Part shown: positions 62,719 through 64,000 of the stretch, piece by piece
Layout: each line of letters starts with the position of its first letter
Numbering within the stretch: position 1 is the first letter of the stretch
NCBI GenBank assembly: GCA_022778805.1
Contig: JALFSN010000003.1
Location: forward strand, 157,804-221,803
Reading direction: 5' to 3'
DNA length: 64,000 nt
Source of the DNA: Arcanobacterium sp.
GTDB taxonomy: Bacteria; Actinomycetota; Actinomycetes; Actinomycetales; Actinomycetaceae
Made by a program: the position numbers and the translations under genes
Notes under the pieces: generated by a model
Told to the model about the DNA's origin: nothing
Database searches by the model: none
What the model saw: only the letters and a program-made list of their open reading frames with translations

Positions 62719-63700
62719 TCGATCCTCCGATCTTTCGATCTGCCAGGAAATACAACACGGCAAGCACCCCAGCTATCAGAGCCATGACGATAGCGATAGC
62801 CGAGGCTGGCCCTTCGCCGCCAGGAGTAATCTGATTCTTCGCCGTAGAGAGAGCCATCATCATGGGGGTGTAGTCATACTCCATCCACGAATTAGCCGTG
62901 GAGAGCACTTGCGGCTCGTTATAGAGCTGAATGGTGCCAACGATGGAGAGCAAAATTGCTAAGAGCGCAGCACCACGCACCATAGGAATTTTAATTTTCG
63001 TGACGATTTGCCAGCCGTTCGCTCCATCCAGACGAGCCGCCTCATAGAGGTCATGGGGAATTGCCTGCAAAGCTGCAAGGAAAATCAACATGTTGTAGCC
63101 GGTGAACGTCCATGTGGTCATATTCGCCATGGAGAGTATCACCATCTTATGCCCGAAGAAATTGATGGGAAATTCCGTGCCGAATAGCTCAGCGATGGAG
63201 TTAAACGGCGAAACTCCTGGAGTGTAAATATACATCCAGATAATGGCAGCCACTACGCCTGGCACTGCGTAGGGAAGGAAGTACCCCAGACGAAAGACCG
63301 TCACTCGTTTGACCAAATAGGAATCGATGAGGAGTGCGAGTGCCAGAGCCGCGATGATCATCACGGGCACTTGGAAGAGTGTATAGAGGATGACTCTCCC
63401 GATGCCAGTCCAAAAATCACTGCTGGTGAGCACGTACTGGAAATTTTCAAACCCAACAAAAATGTTGGTCTTCTCGCCTCCACCAAATGCACCGCCCCCT
63501 GTTGCTTTCAGCTTAAAGAAGCTGGAATAGATTGATACTAGGATGGGGACAACAAAAATGAGAATAAAAAGGAGGGTAAACGGCGCCATAAAGATCCAGC
63601 CCGTTCGCGCCTCTAGCCGCGCTCTCCGAGAAGAGCGTCTGGGAGGATCGCTCTTCTCTGCGGAGGTTCCCCCTGCAGGAAGTCTTTTGTGCTTAACCAT
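62711..63700 (-). CDS. Carbohydrate ABC transporter permease, MalF-like
   Basis: First permease of the CUT1-type importer, 329 aa. FMAPFTLLFILIFVVPILVSIYSSFF is the first membrane segment and YEAARLDGANGWQIVTKIKIPM the EAA loop. AAAGGTG-TTATTTTC-ATG fixes the start at 63700 (MVKHKRLPAGG), discarding 36 residues of the track ORF. The Arg/Ser-rich N-terminus is typical. It heads the permease-permease-GH20 unit; the substrate-binding lipoprotein gene is expected upstream, beyond the right edge. Confidence 0.93.
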   Translation of the reverse strand: MVKHKRLPAGGTSAEKSDPPRRSSRRARLEARTGWIFMAPFTLLFILIFVVPILVSIYSSFFKLKATGGGAFGGGEKTNIFVGFENFQYVLTSSDFWTGIGRVILYTLFQVPVMIIAALALALLIDSYLVKRVTVFRLGYFLPYAVPGVVAAIIWMYIYTPGVSPFNSIAELFGTEFPINFFGHKMVILSMANMTTWTFTGYNMLIFLAALQAIPHDLYEAARLDGANGWQIVTKIKIPMVRGAALLAILLSIVGTIQLYNEPQVLSTANSWMEYDYTPMMMALSTAKNQITPGGEGPASAIAIVMALIAGVLAVLYFLADRKIGGSND

Positions 63701-63836
63701 GAAAATAACACCTTTTGTCGTGGATAAAAGCCTACGGTTGCCACTGCGCCATGAGTAGATGCCACTGCGGATAGCCGCCGTGCGTGACGCCGTCACCATT
63801 GACTGCAATCAGCGCTGCCAGCAGCCGGATAAAGCA

Positions 63837-63872
63837 AGTGCCCACCTCTCCCGCCTAGGATCGGTGGGCACT
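63837..63872 (-). terminator. Hairpin upstream of the sugar permease genes
   Basis: AGTGCCCACC and GGTGGGCACT form a perfect 10-base stem with a 16-base loop, 136-172 bases before the permease start. It probably belongs to the gene beyond the window edge (perhaps the binding protein) and would reduce readthrough into the permeases. The remaining 63873-64000 shows no gene. Confidence 0.65.
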
Positions 63873-64000
63873 CACACTTTACTGTGTGCCAGCCTCATAC
63901 CGCATACTAGCGTTGTCGATTGATATCAGCAGATATTTCACGTTCAAACGCCATACGATCTATCAAGATACTCAAGAATCAGAGTGCACTGACACCACGC

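Noticed and set aside
1-64000. tRNA, rRNA, transposase or integrase genes
   Set aside because: No cloverleaf T-loop (GTTCRANNC) with matching acceptor arms, no rRNA core, and no DDE, serine or tyrosine recombinase signature was noticed on either strand. A tRNAscan and ISfinder run would confirm.

Overview
The window is a chromosomal segment of a high-GC Gram-positive bacterium (Actinobacteria), most likely from the Actinomycetaceae (Actinomyces/Arcanobacterium/Trueperella-type). I infer this from three things. The gene order ftsK-pgsA-cinA-clgR-DUF3046-recA-recX, followed by rnj-dapA, dapB, pnp-rpsO, ribF-truB-rbfA-infB-nusA-rimP, is the actinobacterial (mycobacteria-like) order. There is a ClgR-type regulator and an actinobacterial/Bacillus-type SOS box. 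There is also a class C sortase pilus locus with two further LPXTG proteins. The species cannot be named from the sequence alone.

1-34 kb is mostly housekeeping on the minus strand: recX (cut by the window edge), recA with an SOS box, DUF3046, clgR, a CinA C-terminal (PncC-like) gene, pgsA, ftsK, rnj, dapA, dapB, an M16 peptidase, pnp, rpsO, ribF, truB, rbfA, infB, nusA and rimP. A plus-strand lipoprotein gene and a plus-strand GNAT gene interrupt this set. Between ftsK and rnj lies a five-gene operon, metN-metI-metQ, then a GlcD-type FAD 2-hydroxyacid dehydrogenase, then a class I aminotransferase. Its order suggests uptake of methionine or a precursor coupled to oxidation and transamination. 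The plus-strand pdxS-pdxT pair makes PLP.

34-45 kb is a pilus locus read on the minus strand: a 2390-aa tip adhesin-like protein with a vWA-like head and many cysteine-paired modules, a 611-aa major pilin (YPKN pilin motif, E-box, LPQTG) and a class C sortase. The layout resembles fimQ-fimP-srtC of oral Actinomyces.

45-52 kb holds a radical SAM protein, an M20 amidohydrolase, and metF and metE, which make methionine through the cobalamin-independent route. metF has a long structured leader.

52-64 kb is a cell-surface and sugar region: two overlapping YhgE/Pip membrane proteins, two LPXTG surface proteins (one with a G10 tract placed in a likely promoter spacer, a candidate phase-variation switch), a cytoplasmic GH20-type hexosaminidase and two sugar ABC permeases. 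The binding-protein gene probably lies just beyond the right edge.

No tRNA, rRNA, CRISPR array, IS element or prophage was recognised. Several intergenic regions carry short tandem or inverted repeats, listed below. All reading was by eye: motif assignments are direct, and family names rest on recognised signatures rather than database searches.
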